Assembly: GCA_964543195.1 (NCBI GenBank)
Contig: CAZIXF010000011.1
Coordinates: 1-64,000 of the forward strand
Direction of reading: 5' to 3'
DNA length: 64,000 nt
From: JAGTVG01 sp964543195
GTDB lineage: Bacteria; Bacteroidota; Bacteroidia; Cytophagales; Cyclobacteriaceae
Positions within the stretch are counted from its first letter, which is position 1. Each line of letters starts with the position of its first letter. The position numbers and the translations under genes were made by a program. The notes under the pieces are model-generated. The model was not told the origin of the DNA and did not search any database. It saw nothing but the letters and a program-made list of their open reading frames with translations. Shown one piece after another: positions 52,771 through 62,316 of the stretch.

Positions 52771-54150
52771 CTACTTTTCGCTTTTTTCTTTTTTACTCAT
52801 CAGGTTGCCTACCGCTTTTTTAAATTTATCACCCCGGTCGGCGTAATTCTTGAACAGGTCGAAACTGGCACATGCCGGCGATAAGAGAATTACATCTCCG
52901 GGATCAGCCAGTTTATACGCCTTTTTCACTGCTTTTTTTATTTCTTTGGTTTCCATTATAGGATCTACATGGTCTTTAAAGGCATCTAATATTCTACCAT
53001 TATCCTCTCCAAGACATATTATCCCTTTTACCTTATCCCTGATCAGGGAGGTTATAAGCTGATAATTATTCCCTTTGTCAATGCCACCTGCTATCCAGAT
53101 AATAGGCTGATCAAAGCTGTTCAGCGCCTTAATAGTGGCATCCAGGTTGGTTGCCTTTGAATCGTTATAAAAGACAACTTTGTTTAATTCACCCAAAAAT
53201 TCCAGCCGGTGAGGAACATTGACAAATGATTTAAGGCCTGCTCTCAGTTTCCTGTCCGACACATTCAGTAATTTTGCTATCATTATACAGGCCATCATAT
53301 TCACCATGTTGTGAGGTCCTCTGAGAGGAAGCTGGCTGAGATTGATCTTGACTTCCCTGGCCGGTTTTATGGGTAAGTTGAATTTCAGATATTTCCCGTT
53401 TAAAAATCCATTCACATGCGGCATTTTATGTAATGCCATACTCAGGGTATGGGGAGTTACCGGATGGGAAGTAAGGTAATCGTTGATTACGGGATCCTCT
53501 CCATTATAGATCAGCACATCTTCTTCTTCCATATTTTCAGATATCCTGAATTTTGACCGGACGTATCTGTCGAAGTTATAATCATACCGGTCGAGATGAT
53601 CCGGAGTTATATTCAGTATGACCCCAATATCGGGTTTGAAATATTTTATATGATCGAGCTGGAAACTGCTGACTTCAAGTACATAATAATCGTATTTGTC
53701 TTTAATCACCTCCCTGGCGAAACTGATACCCATATTGCCGGCCAGGCAAATATTAAATCCGGCCTGTTTCAATACATAGTAAGTCAGCAGGGAAGTAGTG
53801 GTTTTCCCGTTTGTACCTGTAATGGCAATTATTTTTGCATTGGTGAAACGGCTTGCAAACTCAATATCAGAATAGATGGGGATGTCTTTTTCTCTGACTT
53901 TATCCAGGACGGTTATATTATCGGGTATGCCGGGGCTTTTTATCACTTCATCCGCAGTCAGCAGAAAATCCTCATTGTGTACGCCTTCTTCATGCGAAAT
54001 AGAGTTTTCAAAGAGGAGTTTTTTATAATTGGACTTAATCTTGCCGGAATCGGATACAAAGGGAACGTAACCCTTTGCCCTGGCCAGTAAAGCAGCGCCT
54101 ACACCACTTTCTCCCGCTCCCAGTATGACTATTCTTTTATCTTCGTCCAT
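52771..54150 (-). CDS. murD: UDP-N-acetylmuramoyl-L-alanine-D-glutamate ligase
   Basis: Adds D-Glu in the cytoplasmic phase of peptidoglycan synthesis. 459 residues. Seen: VILGAGESGVGAALLA, the P-loop ITGTNGKTTTSLL, EVSSFQLDHI, ILNITPDHLDRY, and the C-terminal VFYNDSKATNLDATIKAL and LLSPACASFDLFKNYADRG. It abuts mraY without a gap and precedes ftsW by 4 bp. Confidence 0.97.
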   Translation of the reverse strand: MDEDKRIVILGAGESGVGAALLARAKGYVPFVSDSGKIKSNYKKLLFENSISHEEGVHNEDFLLTADEVIKSPGIPDNITVLDKVREKDIPIYSDIEFASRFTNAKIIAITGTNGKTTTSLLTYYVLKQAGFNICLAGNMGISFAREVIKDKYDYYVLEVSSFQLDHIKYFKPDIGVILNITPDHLDRYDYNFDRYVRSKFRISENMEEEDVLIYNGEDPVINDYLTSHPVTPHTLSMALHKMPHVNGFLNGKYLKFNLPIKPAREVKINLSQLPLRGPHNMVNMMACIMIAKLLNVSDRKLRAGLKSFVNVPHRLEFLGELNKVVFYNDSKATNLDATIKALNSFDQPIIWIAGGIDKGNNYQLITSLIRDKVKGIICLGEDNGRILDAFKDHVDPIMETKEIKKAVKKAYKLADPGDVILLSPACASFDLFKNYADRGDKFKKAVGNLMSKKEKSEK

Positions 54151-55365
54151 TTACCTGAGTTTTAAAGTCGCTAATGTTAAAATGGCAAGCAAAATACCGA
54201 CTATCCAGAATCTGGTTACAATCTTGGTTTCATGTAAACCTTTTTTCTGGTAATGGTGATGAAGTGGTGACATCAGAAAGATCCGTCGTCCGGCTCCATA
54301 TTTTCTCCTCGTATATTTAAAGTATGAGACCTGCATGATGACGGACAAATTTTCAATAAGGAATATGCCGCATAGCAGGGGTATCAATAATTCCTTTCTT
54401 ATTGTCAAAGCCAGTACTGCGATCACCCCACCCAGCGATAAACTGCCTGTATCACCCATGAAAACCTGAGCTGGATAAGCATTATACCATAAAAATCCGA
54501 CGCAGGCACCTACAAGTGCGGTGCAGAAAATCACAAGCTCGCCGGATTCCGGAATATACATGATGTTCAGATAATCCGAGATGATCACATTCCCGGATAT
54601 ATAAGCCAGAATGGCCAGGGTGAGCACGATTATGCCTGAACTGCCCGCTGCCAGGCCATCAATTCCATCCGTGATATTGGCTCCATTGGAGACAGCCGTA
54701 ATCACGATAATAACAATACCCACGTAAATCAACCAGGTCAGTTCATCGGGTATGAAGGGCAGGTTGTAGTCGAATTCATTATCCTTGAAAAACGGTATGG
54801 TGGTAATCGTTGACTTCGTGTCTATATAACCCGTTACCCGCTCAGCCGGTACGGTTAACTCTTCCGCCTCCTGTTGACTGTCAAATTCTCTTACCACCAC
54901 ATCGTCATGAAAATAAAGGGTGAACCCCACAATAAGACCAAGCCCGACCTGTCCGAAAATTTTAAACTTGCCCCGCAGGCCTTCTTTACTCTTTTTGAAA
55001 ACTTTTATATAATCATCGATAAACCCGATTATGCTCATCCATATGGTGGCCACCAGTAAAAGAATGATGTATACATTATCCAGTTTGGCGAAAAGGAGGG
55101 TAGGTAATATAATAGCCAGCACCATCATTATTCCACCCATAGTGGGTGTACCTTTTTTTTCTGTTTGTCCTGTGAGGCCCAGGTCACGGATCCGTTCACC
55201 TACCTGCTTCTTTCTTAGAAATAGAATAATATTTTTTCCGAAAGTGATGGTGATCAGCAGGGAAAGGACAGTGGCCATACCCGCCCTGAAGGTGATGTAT
55301 TTGAACACCCCGGCCCCGATCAGGTCATATTGCTTGTCCAGATAATCAAATAAATAATAAAGCAT
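54151..55365 (-). CDS. mraY: phospho-MurNAc-pentapeptide transferase, with phylum insertion
   Basis: Integral membrane enzyme making lipid I from UDP-MurNAc-pentapeptide and undecaprenyl phosphate. 404 residues, longer than the E. coli enzyme (360) because of a hydrophilic insert at about 155-210 (FHDDVVVREFDSQQEAEELT, IDTKSTITTIPF). Catalytic motifs intact: GFIDDYIKVFKKSKEGL, NGANITDGIDGLA and MGDTGSLSLGG; the HHHYQKKG end is typical. The insert is common in this phylum, as I recall. Confidence 0.97.
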   Translation of the reverse strand: MLYYLFDYLDKQYDLIGAGVFKYITFRAGMATVLSLLITITFGKNIILFLRKKQVGERIRDLGLTGQTEKKGTPTMGGIMMVLAIILPTLLFAKLDNVYIILLLVATIWMSIIGFIDDYIKVFKKSKEGLRGKFKIFGQVGLGLIVGFTLYFHDDVVVREFDSQQEAEELTVPAERVTGYIDTKSTITTIPFFKDNEFDYNLPFIPDELTWLIYVGIVIIVITAVSNGANITDGIDGLAAGSSGIIVLTLAILAYISGNVIISDYLNIMYIPESGELVIFCTALVGACVGFLWYNAYPAQVFMGDTGSLSLGGVIAVLALTIRKELLIPLLCGIFLIENLSVIMQVSYFKYTRRKYGAGRRIFLMSPLHHHYQKKGLHETKIVTRFWIVGILLAILTLATLKLR

Positions 55366-55367
55366 AC

Positions 55368-56831
55368 TCAGTTCACCATTAAATCAAGCATTTCCTTAAG
55401 TACCGTCCTGTCGTCAAAATCATGTCTCACTCCTTTGATTTCCTGATAGGTTTCATGGCCCTTTCCAGCCACAAGTATAATATCGTTCTTGCCTGCCGTA
55501 CTGCAGGCTGTTTTAATTGCTTCTTTCCGGTTAATGATCACCAGCGTTTTTTTATAATGCTGCGGTTTGACCCCTGCCTGCATCTCTTCGATTATCTTCT
55601 CCGGATCTTCATGTCTCGGATTATCGGAAGTGAATATGATTTTATCACTGTATTTGCAGGCAATATCGGCCATCAGGGGCCTTTTGGCACGATCACGATT
55701 GCCCCCGCAGCCCACCACCGTAATCAGGGTTTCGTTACCTGTGCGTAATTGACTTATTGTAGATAACACATTTAGCAGCGCATTGGGTGTATGGGCATAG
55801 TCGACAATGGCATTTATTCCAGATTCAGGGTATACCATTTCAAACCGGCCGGGCACCTTTTCCAATGATGAAAGGGCCGTAACGGTTTCCATTGGATCCT
55901 CTTCAAGTAAGATTGCCGTGGCATATACACCAAGAATATTATAGGCGTTGAATTCACCTACCTGCGGGAACCAGGCATTGATGCCATCGATATCCATTTC
56001 AAGCCCATCGAATGTATTGGAAATGATTCGGCCCCTGAAGTCCGCTATTGAACGGATAGCAAACGATTTCTTTTTTGCCTTTGTATTCTGAATCATCACT
56101 TTGCCCCTTTTGTCATCCTTGTTGATCAATGCGAAGGATTCTGAAGGCATAAAATCGAAGAGAAGCTTTTTGGCATTGATATAATCCTTGAAGGTTTTAT
56201 GATAATCCAGGTGGTCGTGGCTGATATTGGTAAAAACGGCTACATCGATGTGTAAACCGGTAATCCGTTTCTGCTGGATAGCATGCGAACTGGCTTCCAT
56301 AAAACAATGGGTGCAACCTGCCTTTACCATTTCGGCCATCAATGCATTGAGCTGAATCGCATCGGGAGTGGTGTGAGTAGCTGCTATCTCCTGGTCGTTG
56401 ATCTTATTATGGATCGTCGATAAAAGTCCTGTGTTGTAACCCAGTTTCCGGAATAACTGGAAAAGTAAGTTAACCGTGGTGGTTTTCCCGTTCGTCCCGG
56501 TTATTGCCGCCAGCTTTAATTTCCCGGATGGATTATCAAAATAATTGGAAGCTATAAAACCAAGGGCTTCTGCGCTGTTTTTAACCCTGACATAGGTGAT
56601 TCCATCCCTGAGTTCATCAGGCAATTTTTCACATACGACCGCTACAGCCCCATCCCGGGTTGCCTCGTCGATGTATTCATGGCCATCCGTCTGGGTCCCC
56701 CTGATGGCAATGAATAATGAACCCATCGCTACCTTACGGGAATCAAACTGGATATCTTCAATGGCTTGCTCCATATTCCCTCTGGTAGCCAGCAAGGATA
56801 CATTATACAATATGTCTTTAAGTATCACCAT
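55368..56831 (-). CDS. murE: UDP-MurNAc-L-Ala-D-Glu ligase, meso-diaminopimelate type
   Basis: Adds the third stem residue. 487 residues. Seen: FDSRKVAMGSLFIAIRGTQT, P-loop ITGTNGKTTTVNLL, EASSHAIQQKR, ISHDHLDYH and the third-residue pocket motif DNPRHEDP. DNPR marks meso-diaminopimelate as substrate in characterised enzymes, so a DAP-type peptidoglycan is predicted. The start overlaps the ftsI stop by one base (TGATG). Confidence 0.97.
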   Translation of the reverse strand: MVILKDILYNVSLLATRGNMEQAIEDIQFDSRKVAMGSLFIAIRGTQTDGHEYIDEATRDGAVAVVCEKLPDELRDGITYVRVKNSAEALGFIASNYFDNPSGKLKLAAITGTNGKTTTVNLLFQLFRKLGYNTGLLSTIHNKINDQEIAATHTTPDAIQLNALMAEMVKAGCTHCFMEASSHAIQQKRITGLHIDVAVFTNISHDHLDYHKTFKDYINAKKLLFDFMPSESFALINKDDKRGKVMIQNTKAKKKSFAIRSIADFRGRIISNTFDGLEMDIDGINAWFPQVGEFNAYNILGVYATAILLEEDPMETVTALSSLEKVPGRFEMVYPESGINAIVDYAHTPNALLNVLSTISQLRTGNETLITVVGCGGNRDRAKRPLMADIACKYSDKIIFTSDNPRHEDPEKIIEEMQAGVKPQHYKKTLVIINRKEAIKTACSTAGKNDIILVAGKGHETYQEIKGVRHDFDDRTVLKEMLDLMVN

Positions 56832-58927
56832 CAGCCCAGGTCAAGTTTAATACTGCTTCCTTTTAACGCTTTGGTCCCGGGTGGCCGCGATTGTTCTATT
56901 ACCCTGCCATTACCCGAATAATACACCTTCAGCCCTTCGTTTTCAAGAAGATACAGGGCGTCTCTCAGGGTCATCCCTTCCACGTTGGGCACTCTCCCGG
57001 GTGAAATTTTATTGGGAACCCATTGCACCGAATTAGCAGAAGTCCTGGTCACTACCCATTCGGATTCTTCCTTTGCATGGTTGGAAACCCCCATTTTATT
57101 ACATAAAAGCTGGAGATCATCTATATACCCGCTCCGTATTACCGGGAAAATACTGTGATCGACATAAAAATTATCAGGTAGCGGTTCGTGCATTTCAAGG
57201 TCCCTGGCATATATGTTGTCGGCGATTTCCTTGAAAACGGGAGCAGCCACATCACTGCCGTACTGCCTGTAACCCTTTGGATTATCGATAACCACAATAC
57301 ATGAGTATTTAGGCTGATCGGCAGGGAAATACCCAACGAAGGAAGTGTAATAATTCCTGGAATACCTCCTGTTAATTAATTTCTGCGAGGTTCCTGTTTT
57401 GCCTGCAATAGGATAATGGCTATGTTTTATATTGGATGCCGTTCCTTCCTCCACCACTGCCCTTAGTAAGAGTTTCACCTTTTCCAGCGTGCGGTCAGAA
57501 CAGATCTTTTCATTCAGGACCGAGGGCCTGAACCGCTGCTTGATCTCTCCTGCTTTCATGGTGGCTTTTACAATGATCGGCCGGATCATCTTGCCGTTAT
57601 TGGCTATGGCATTGTAAAAGGTCAGCGTATGCAGGGGGGTCATCATCAGTTCATGACCTATGGACATCCAGGGCAGACTTACACCACTCCATGTTTTATC
57701 GGAGGGTTCCTTGATATAGGGATGACCTTCTCCGATCATCTGAAATCCAATGGGCTTACCCAGTCCCATACTTTTAAGATGATCAATATAACGTTGCGGA
57801 TTATTATTGAAGTGGGCATAGACCAGCTTGGAAATGGCGATATTGCTGGATTTGGAAAAACCATCCTTTACAGTAATTTTGCCGAATCCGCCCGGCTTAT
57901 GATCTGGCATAGTCCTGTCATAGTATTGATATTGCCCGTCACCGGTTTCAACACTATCTTCCAGGGAAATATCAGTTTCTTCAAGCAGTGCGATCATGGA
58001 AGCGAGTTTGAAGGTGGATCCCGGCTCAGTGAGTCCCTGACTGCCTACGGCATAGTTGTATCTTTCTGCATATTTTCCGGTGGAAGTGCGGCTCAGGTTC
58101 GCCATGGCTTTTATTGCACCGGATTGCACCTCCATGACCACGACACAACCGTAATCGGCCTCATGTTCCTCCAGAGCCCTCAACAGAGCCGATTGAGCTA
58201 CATCCTGAAGATTTACATCAAGCGTGGTCAGGATGTCCAGGCCGTCTTCGGGCCTCACTTCCGATCCATCGTATACCTGTCGCCATCTGCCCCCTGAAAC
58301 CTTTCTGAAAAGTGCTTCCCCGTCCCGCCCGGCAAGATATTTATTGAAACTGTATTCGAGGCCCGCGCCTTGGTTGTTCTGGTTGATATATCCTATGGTC
58401 CGATATCCCAGGTAGGAGAATGGATAAAACCGTTTGTCGATCTTTTCAAATATAACCCCGCCTTTGAGCCTCCCTCTCCGGAAAATAGGCCAGTGCTCCA
58501 TTTCTTTTTTCTGTTGATAGGTGATCTCGGTACGGTTTAATACGATATATTCCCGGCCCTTCAACCGGGCATTTTCGATCATTCTTTTGTAATCGGAAAC
58601 CCTCTTATCCTTGAAAAACCGGCTTAAGAGAAGACTCAGTGAATCTATATCCTCTTTAAAAAGGTCATCGGGAATAATTGTCGGATCAAAAGCCAGCCGG
58701 TAAAAAGGGAGCGAGGTTAGAAGAAGGCTGCCGTTATCCGAATAAATATTTCCCCTGGTGGCTTTGATGGTTTTGTACTGAAGACCGATTTCGTTGGCCA
58801 TATTCTCCCATTTTTCCCCTTCGACCACCTGCAGATGTACAGTTCGGTATACAACAGCCGCACCGAACAGGAAAAAGAACAGGAATGCCGCCCTTACTCT
58901 TAATAATATGGATCTTCTAATGTTCAC
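56831..58927 (-). CDS. ftsI: division transpeptidase PBP (FtsI-like) with PASTA domain
   Basis: A 698-residue class B penicillin-binding protein that crosslinks septal peptidoglycan. One N-terminal span (about 13-28), a pedestal with KATRGNIYSDNG, and the transpeptidase with SxxK at S304-K307 (EPGSTFKLA), SxN at S360-N362 and KTG at 510-512. The C-terminus (about 635-698, GRVPNVEGMTLRDALYLLEN) is a PASTA domain, absent from E. coli FtsI but usual in this phylum. Overlaps ftsL by 11 bp. Confidence 0.96.
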   Translation of the reverse strand: MNIRRSILLRVRAAFLFFFLFGAAVVYRTVHLQVVEGEKWENMANEIGLQYKTIKATRGNIYSDNGSLLLTSLPFYRLAFDPTIIPDDLFKEDIDSLSLLLSRFFKDKRVSDYKRMIENARLKGREYIVLNRTEITYQQKKEMEHWPIFRRGRLKGGVIFEKIDKRFYPFSYLGYRTIGYINQNNQGAGLEYSFNKYLAGRDGEALFRKVSGGRWRQVYDGSEVRPEDGLDILTTLDVNLQDVAQSALLRALEEHEADYGCVVVMEVQSGAIKAMANLSRTSTGKYAERYNYAVGSQGLTEPGSTFKLASMIALLEETDISLEDSVETGDGQYQYYDRTMPDHKPGGFGKITVKDGFSKSSNIAISKLVYAHFNNNPQRYIDHLKSMGLGKPIGFQMIGEGHPYIKEPSDKTWSGVSLPWMSIGHELMMTPLHTLTFYNAIANNGKMIRPIIVKATMKAGEIKQRFRPSVLNEKICSDRTLEKVKLLLRAVVEEGTASNIKHSHYPIAGKTGTSQKLINRRYSRNYYTSFVGYFPADQPKYSCIVVIDNPKGYRQYGSDVAAPVFKEIADNIYARDLEMHEPLPDNFYVDHSIFPVIRSGYIDDLQLLCNKMGVSNHAKEESEWVVTRTSANSVQWVPNKISPGRVPNVEGMTLRDALYLLENEGLKVYYSGNGRVIEQSRPPGTKALKGSSIKLDLG

Positions 58928-59294
58928 CTTCCTTGATTATGATTTTGATTGGTGGTGTATCATTTTCTTTTAATCCGAGATCCAGCACCCGTTTGGCTAC
59001 TTCGGATTGTTTGCTGGAATACATATAATCGGCTTTCAATGAAGTATAATCGGCACGGAGTTCTTCAACCTCTGTTTCGAGTGACTCGATCTTTCTGGTA
59101 ATCCGTTCGGCATAATGATTATTGCCGATATAAAAGATGATAATAAAGGTTATGAACAGGATCTGTGGAATGTATTTTAACGGAATCCCCTCCATTAGCA
59201 GATTATCCAGATTTATACTGTTCTGAATCCATGAAAACAGGCTTTCCCTGCCTGATTCCCGATTATTCTTTACTTTATATGTATTTCCGGCCAT
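58917..59294 (-). CDS. ftsL: FtsL-like bitopic division protein
   Basis: A 125-residue membrane protein with a basic cytoplasmic start, one span (about 42-58, PQILFITFIIIFYIG) and a coiled-coil periplasmic part (KIESLETEVEELRADYTSLK). Sequence is diverged and the call depends on size, topology and place between rsmH and ftsI. It would form the FtsQ-FtsL-type complex of the divisome. Confidence 0.85.
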   Translation of the reverse strand: MAGNTYKVKNNRESGRESLFSWIQNSINLDNLLMEGIPLKYIPQILFITFIIIFYIGNNHYAERITRKIESLETEVEELRADYTSLKADYMYSSKQSEVAKRVLDLGLKENDTPPIKIIIKEGEH

Positions 59295-59296
59295 AG

Positions 59297-60199
59297 CTAA
59301 ATCTTTTCTGCAATTCTTAATTTGGCACTTCTCGCCCTTGGATTCAGGGAAATTTCTTCCTGTGATGGTGTGATGGGTTTTCTGTTTACGGCTTTCATCG
59401 GTTTACTGAAATTACCATAAATGTCTTTTTCCACCTTTCCCTCGAAGTTTCCCTTATTGATAAAATTCTTGACCAGTCTGTCTTCCAGTGAATGGTAGGC
59501 AATGACGGCCATACGTCCTCCACTGACCAATAAGTCGGAGGTCTGACCCAGCAGTTTCTTTAATGCATTGATTTCATCATTAACCTCTATCCTTAAGGCT
59601 TGAAAAACCTGGGCAAAGTATTTATATCGATTTTTACTTTTTACAAATCGGTTCAGTAAGTTGACCAGATCGGTGGTGGTATTCAGCGGATTGTTGACCC
59701 TCGATCTCAGGATCTCTTGGGTAAGTGCTTTGGCATTTCTGATTTCACCGTATTCTGTAAATACCCGCTGTAACTGGTCCCTGGAATAATCGTTGACTAT
59801 ATCCCTGGCGGTAAGGCTGGAGTTTTTATCCATTCGCATATCCAGCACACCTTCAAAACGGGTTGAAAAACCCCTGTCAGGTTGATCGATATGGTAGGAG
59901 GATATACCCAGATCAGCCAGTAATCCATTAATAGAATCTATGCCATATAGTTTTAAGTATCTTCTCAAATGCCTGAAATTTCCTGCTATAAAAGTAATAT
60001 TCGGGTTATCCATGCTGCTGAAATTGCTTTCAGCATCACTGTCCTGATCAAAAGCGATCAATCTGCCATTTCCCAATTCTTTCAATATTTCCCGGGAATG
60101 TCCTCCACCCCCGAAAGTAACATCTACATAAATTCCATCCGGATGAATATCCAGTCCCTGGATCGATTCCTTAAGTAATACCGGGACATGGTACGGCAT
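59297..60199 (-). CDS. rsmH: 16S rRNA (cytosine1402-N4)-methyltransferase
   Basis: MraW/RsmH methylates C1402 of 16S rRNA. 300 residues. Seen: MPYHVPVLLKESI, the SAM motif VDVTFGGGGHSREIL, LIAFDQDSDA, LADLGISSYHID, RGFSTRFEGVLDMRMD, VFQALRIEVNDE and VIAYHSLEDRLVKNF. Second gene of the dcw cluster, 5 bp after mraZ. Confidence 0.97.
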   Translation of the reverse strand: MPYHVPVLLKESIQGLDIHPDGIYVDVTFGGGGHSREILKELGNGRLIAFDQDSDAESNFSSMDNPNITFIAGNFRHLRRYLKLYGIDSINGLLADLGISSYHIDQPDRGFSTRFEGVLDMRMDKNSSLTARDIVNDYSRDQLQRVFTEYGEIRNAKALTQEILRSRVNNPLNTTTDLVNLLNRFVKSKNRYKYFAQVFQALRIEVNDEINALKKLLGQTSDLLVSGGRMAVIAYHSLEDRLVKNFINKGNFEGKVEKDIYGNFSKPMKAVNRKPITPSQEEISLNPRARSAKLRIAEKI

Positions 60200-60204
60200 A
60201 TCAG

Positions 60205-60648
60205 TTATATATCAAGATATTTCTGAACTTTTTCAGAATACTCTGTCTGATCGGTATATAATTGATCCTTGTATAAGTCAGAACTCCATAATTCTACCCG
60301 GTTACCCATTCCAACCACAATGACCTCTTTTTTCAGTTGAGCGTACTGGAGCATGGGTTTGGGTATCAGGAACCGTCCGGAATTATCCAGTTCAACCACC
60401 GTGTTGCCCCTGAAAAAGTTCCTTTGTAACCGACGATATTCAGGGTTGAATTCATTCAGTCCTGAGATCCTTGAATATATTTTCCTGAATTCGAGAATTG
60501 GATAGACCACAAGGCATTTTTCGAATCCCAGGCCGATTACCAGTTCATCGCTGGAGCTTTCCGGCAGACTGGCCTTGATCCTTGAAGGCAGCACAAGTCT
60601 TCCCTTTGCATCAAGCTTACAATCATATTCACTTGTGAAAAATGTCAT
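60205..60648 (-). CDS. mraZ: transcriptional regulator MraZ
   Basis: A 147-residue AbrB-like DNA-binding protein that binds tandem repeats before its own gene and represses the dcw cluster in characterised bacteria. Two half-domains: YDCKLDAKGRLVLPSRIK near residues 8-25 and VVELDNSGRFLIPKPML near 84-100, each with the D-x-x-G-R core. The upstream region carries three matching 10-bp repeats overlapping the promoter. Confidence 0.97.
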   Translation of the reverse strand: MTFFTSEYDCKLDAKGRLVLPSRIKASLPESSSDELVIGLGFEKCLVVYPILEFRKIYSRISGLNEFNPEYRRLQRNFFRGNTVVELDNSGRFLIPKPMLQYAQLKKEVIVVGMGNRVELWSSDLYKDQLYTDQTEYSEKVQKYLDI

Positions 60649-60675
60649 CGGCCGAATCTGTTAACACTTAGATTA

Positions 60676-60705
60676 CAAATATAGGAAAACAAATGGCATA
60701 ATCAA
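60676..60705 (-). promoter_or_regulatory. Bacteroidota-type promoter of mraZ / dcw cluster
   Basis: On the minus strand TTG (60705-60703), a 19-nt spacer and TATATTTG (60683-60676) match the phylum consensus fully. The mraZ ATG is at 60648, giving a leader of about 20 nt. The TTG is the end of the third MraZ-type repeat. Confidence 0.7.
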
Positions 60706-60732
60706 CCACTTTATACCACTTTGCCCCACTTT
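60703..60732 (-). promoter_or_regulatory. MraZ operator: three tandem 10-bp repeats
   Basis: Minus strand reads AAAGTGGGGC, AAAGTGGTAT, AAAGTGGTTG with an exact 10-bp period. MraZ in E. coli binds TGGGN repeats at 10-bp spacing and the mollicute protein binds repeats of AAAGTG[T/G]NNN, which this matches in all three units. Confidence 0.75.
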
Positions 60733-61011
60733 TTTCCAAAATATAAGAAAATTTGATTTTTAATACTATGATCGGGGAAATATTTGTTCTTATCAGTATA
60801 AAAAATATAAATAAAATAAGGAATTATTGTATTATATCACTAAAGAAGGAAATAATTTTCTATGAAAAGTGAAATGTCAGTTATAAATAATGCAAAAATT
60901 AAGCATAATTATAGTTAGTTTGCCGGTGGGAGAAACATATGTTAAAAGATAACGCATTATCTGATAATTTACACAACAGATTATAGAACCATAAAAAAGA
61001 GAATATTAAGA

Positions 61012-62286
61012 ATGAGATATTCAGTGGCCGGGATATTGACCGGGATGTTTATTGCAATGCTTGCATGGGGTTGCTCGGAAAAAAAAACCAGGAAGATCCA
61101 GGTTATTCCGGAAGAAGGAATATGGCGTGGTGTGATACATCTTCAGGATCAGGAACTGCCGTTTAATTTTCTGCTAGAATGGGGTGATCCCTATTTACAG
61201 ATTGATCTGATCAATGGAGAGGAGAGGATCAATATCGATGAAGTTTCGATAGGCACCGATTCCATTCACTTACCCATGCATATTTTTGACAGCCAGATAA
61301 AAGCGGGCCTCAATAGTAGTATATCCATGGAAGGATACTGGCGAAAAAATTACCTGGACAATTATCGGATTCCGTTTGAAGCCGAGTATGATATTCCATA
61401 CAGGTTTTCTGAAAACCCGGCTAGTCCGGAAGCGGATATCACCGGCAAATGGGGAGTGTATTTCATAACCGAAAAGGATTCATCGCCTGCGGTGGGGATT
61501 TTTAATCAGTCAGAAAATTTTCTGGAAGGCACTTTCTTAACAAAAACCGGTGATTACCGTTTTCTCGAAGGTGAGGTGGATGGTGCTGAAGCAAAGCTCA
61601 GTGCATTTGATGGTGAACATGCTTATCTTTTTCATGCACGCATTCACAACGAAGACACACTATACGGTGAATTCTGGTCGGGAAAAACATGGCATCAGTC
61701 GTGGTATGGAGTTAAAAATGAAGAGGCTTCACTGCCCGATCCCTATTCGCTCACTGATCTGAAAGAAGGATACGACCGGATAAACTTTCAATTGCCGGAC
61801 CTGGATGGCAAAATGATATCTCTTGATGATCCCAAATACCGGAATAAAGTGGTTATACTTCAGATCTTTGGTACATGGTGCCCCAACTGCATGGATGAAA
61901 CCCGTTTCCTTGCTGACTGGTATAAGAGAAACTGGCATAGGGATGTGGAGATCATTGCCATGGCCTTTGAAAGAAAGAACGATCTTCAATATGCCTCCAG
62001 CCGGATCAGGAAAATGATCGAAAAGTATGATATCAGCTATGATTTTGTATTCGGCGGAAAATCAAACAAGAAAGAAGTGGAAGAAGTTCTTCCCATGCTG
62101 AACAGTATGATTTCTTTTCCCACATTGATTTTTATTGACCGGAAGGGAAAGGTAAGAAGGATCCATACAGGATTCAGCGGACCGGGAACCGGTAAACATT
62201 ATCGGGAATTTATCCGCGAATTCAATATTTTTACGGATAAACTTATAAGGGAAGAGCCCGATCCACGCGATGATAGCAGTGAATGA
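61012..62286 (+). CDS. TlpA-like thioredoxin-domain lipoprotein
   Basis: A 424-residue exported protein with lipobox AWGC (C21). Residues 30-240 form a beta-rich N-terminal domain of unknown role; 255-400 is a TlpA-like thioredoxin fold with the redox pair C290-PN-C293 (GTWCPNC) and cis-Pro region ISFPTLIFIDRKGKV. It should act as a periplasmic or surface disulfide reductase/oxidoreductase. It starts divergently from the dcw cluster and converges with the Gfo/Idh gene. Partner proteins unknown. Confidence 0.93.
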   Translation: MRYSVAGILTGMFIAMLAWGCSEKKTRKIQVIPEEGIWRGVIHLQDQELPFNFLLEWGDPYLQIDLINGEERINIDEVSIGTDSIHLPMHIFDSQIKAGLNSSISMEGYWRKNYLDNYRIPFEAEYDIPYRFSENPASPEADITGKWGVYFITEKDSSPAVGIFNQSENFLEGTFLTKTGDYRFLEGEVDGAEAKLSAFDGEHAYLFHARIHNEDTLYGEFWSGKTWHQSWYGVKNEEASLPDPYSLTDLKEGYDRINFQLPDLDGKMISLDDPKYRNKVVILQIFGTWCPNCMDETRFLADWYKRNWHRDVEIIAMAFERKNDLQYASSRIRKMIEKYDISYDFVFGGKSNKKEVEEVLPMLNSMISFPTLIFIDRKGKVRRIHTGFSGPGTGKHYREFIREFNIFTDKLIREEPDPRDDSSE

Positions 62287-62316
62287 GCGCAATGAATGAA
62301 TATTTCGGCAGGATAA

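Larger units (their letters stand above)
60649..61011. other. divergent intergenic region mraZ / TlpA-like gene
   Basis: The first 84 bp hold the mraZ promoter and operator (listed separately). The rest, 60733-61011, is AT-rich; no promoter with both boxes was found for the plus-strand gene at 61012, though TTAGTTTG at 60915-60922 comes close to a -7 motif. Confidence 0.5.
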
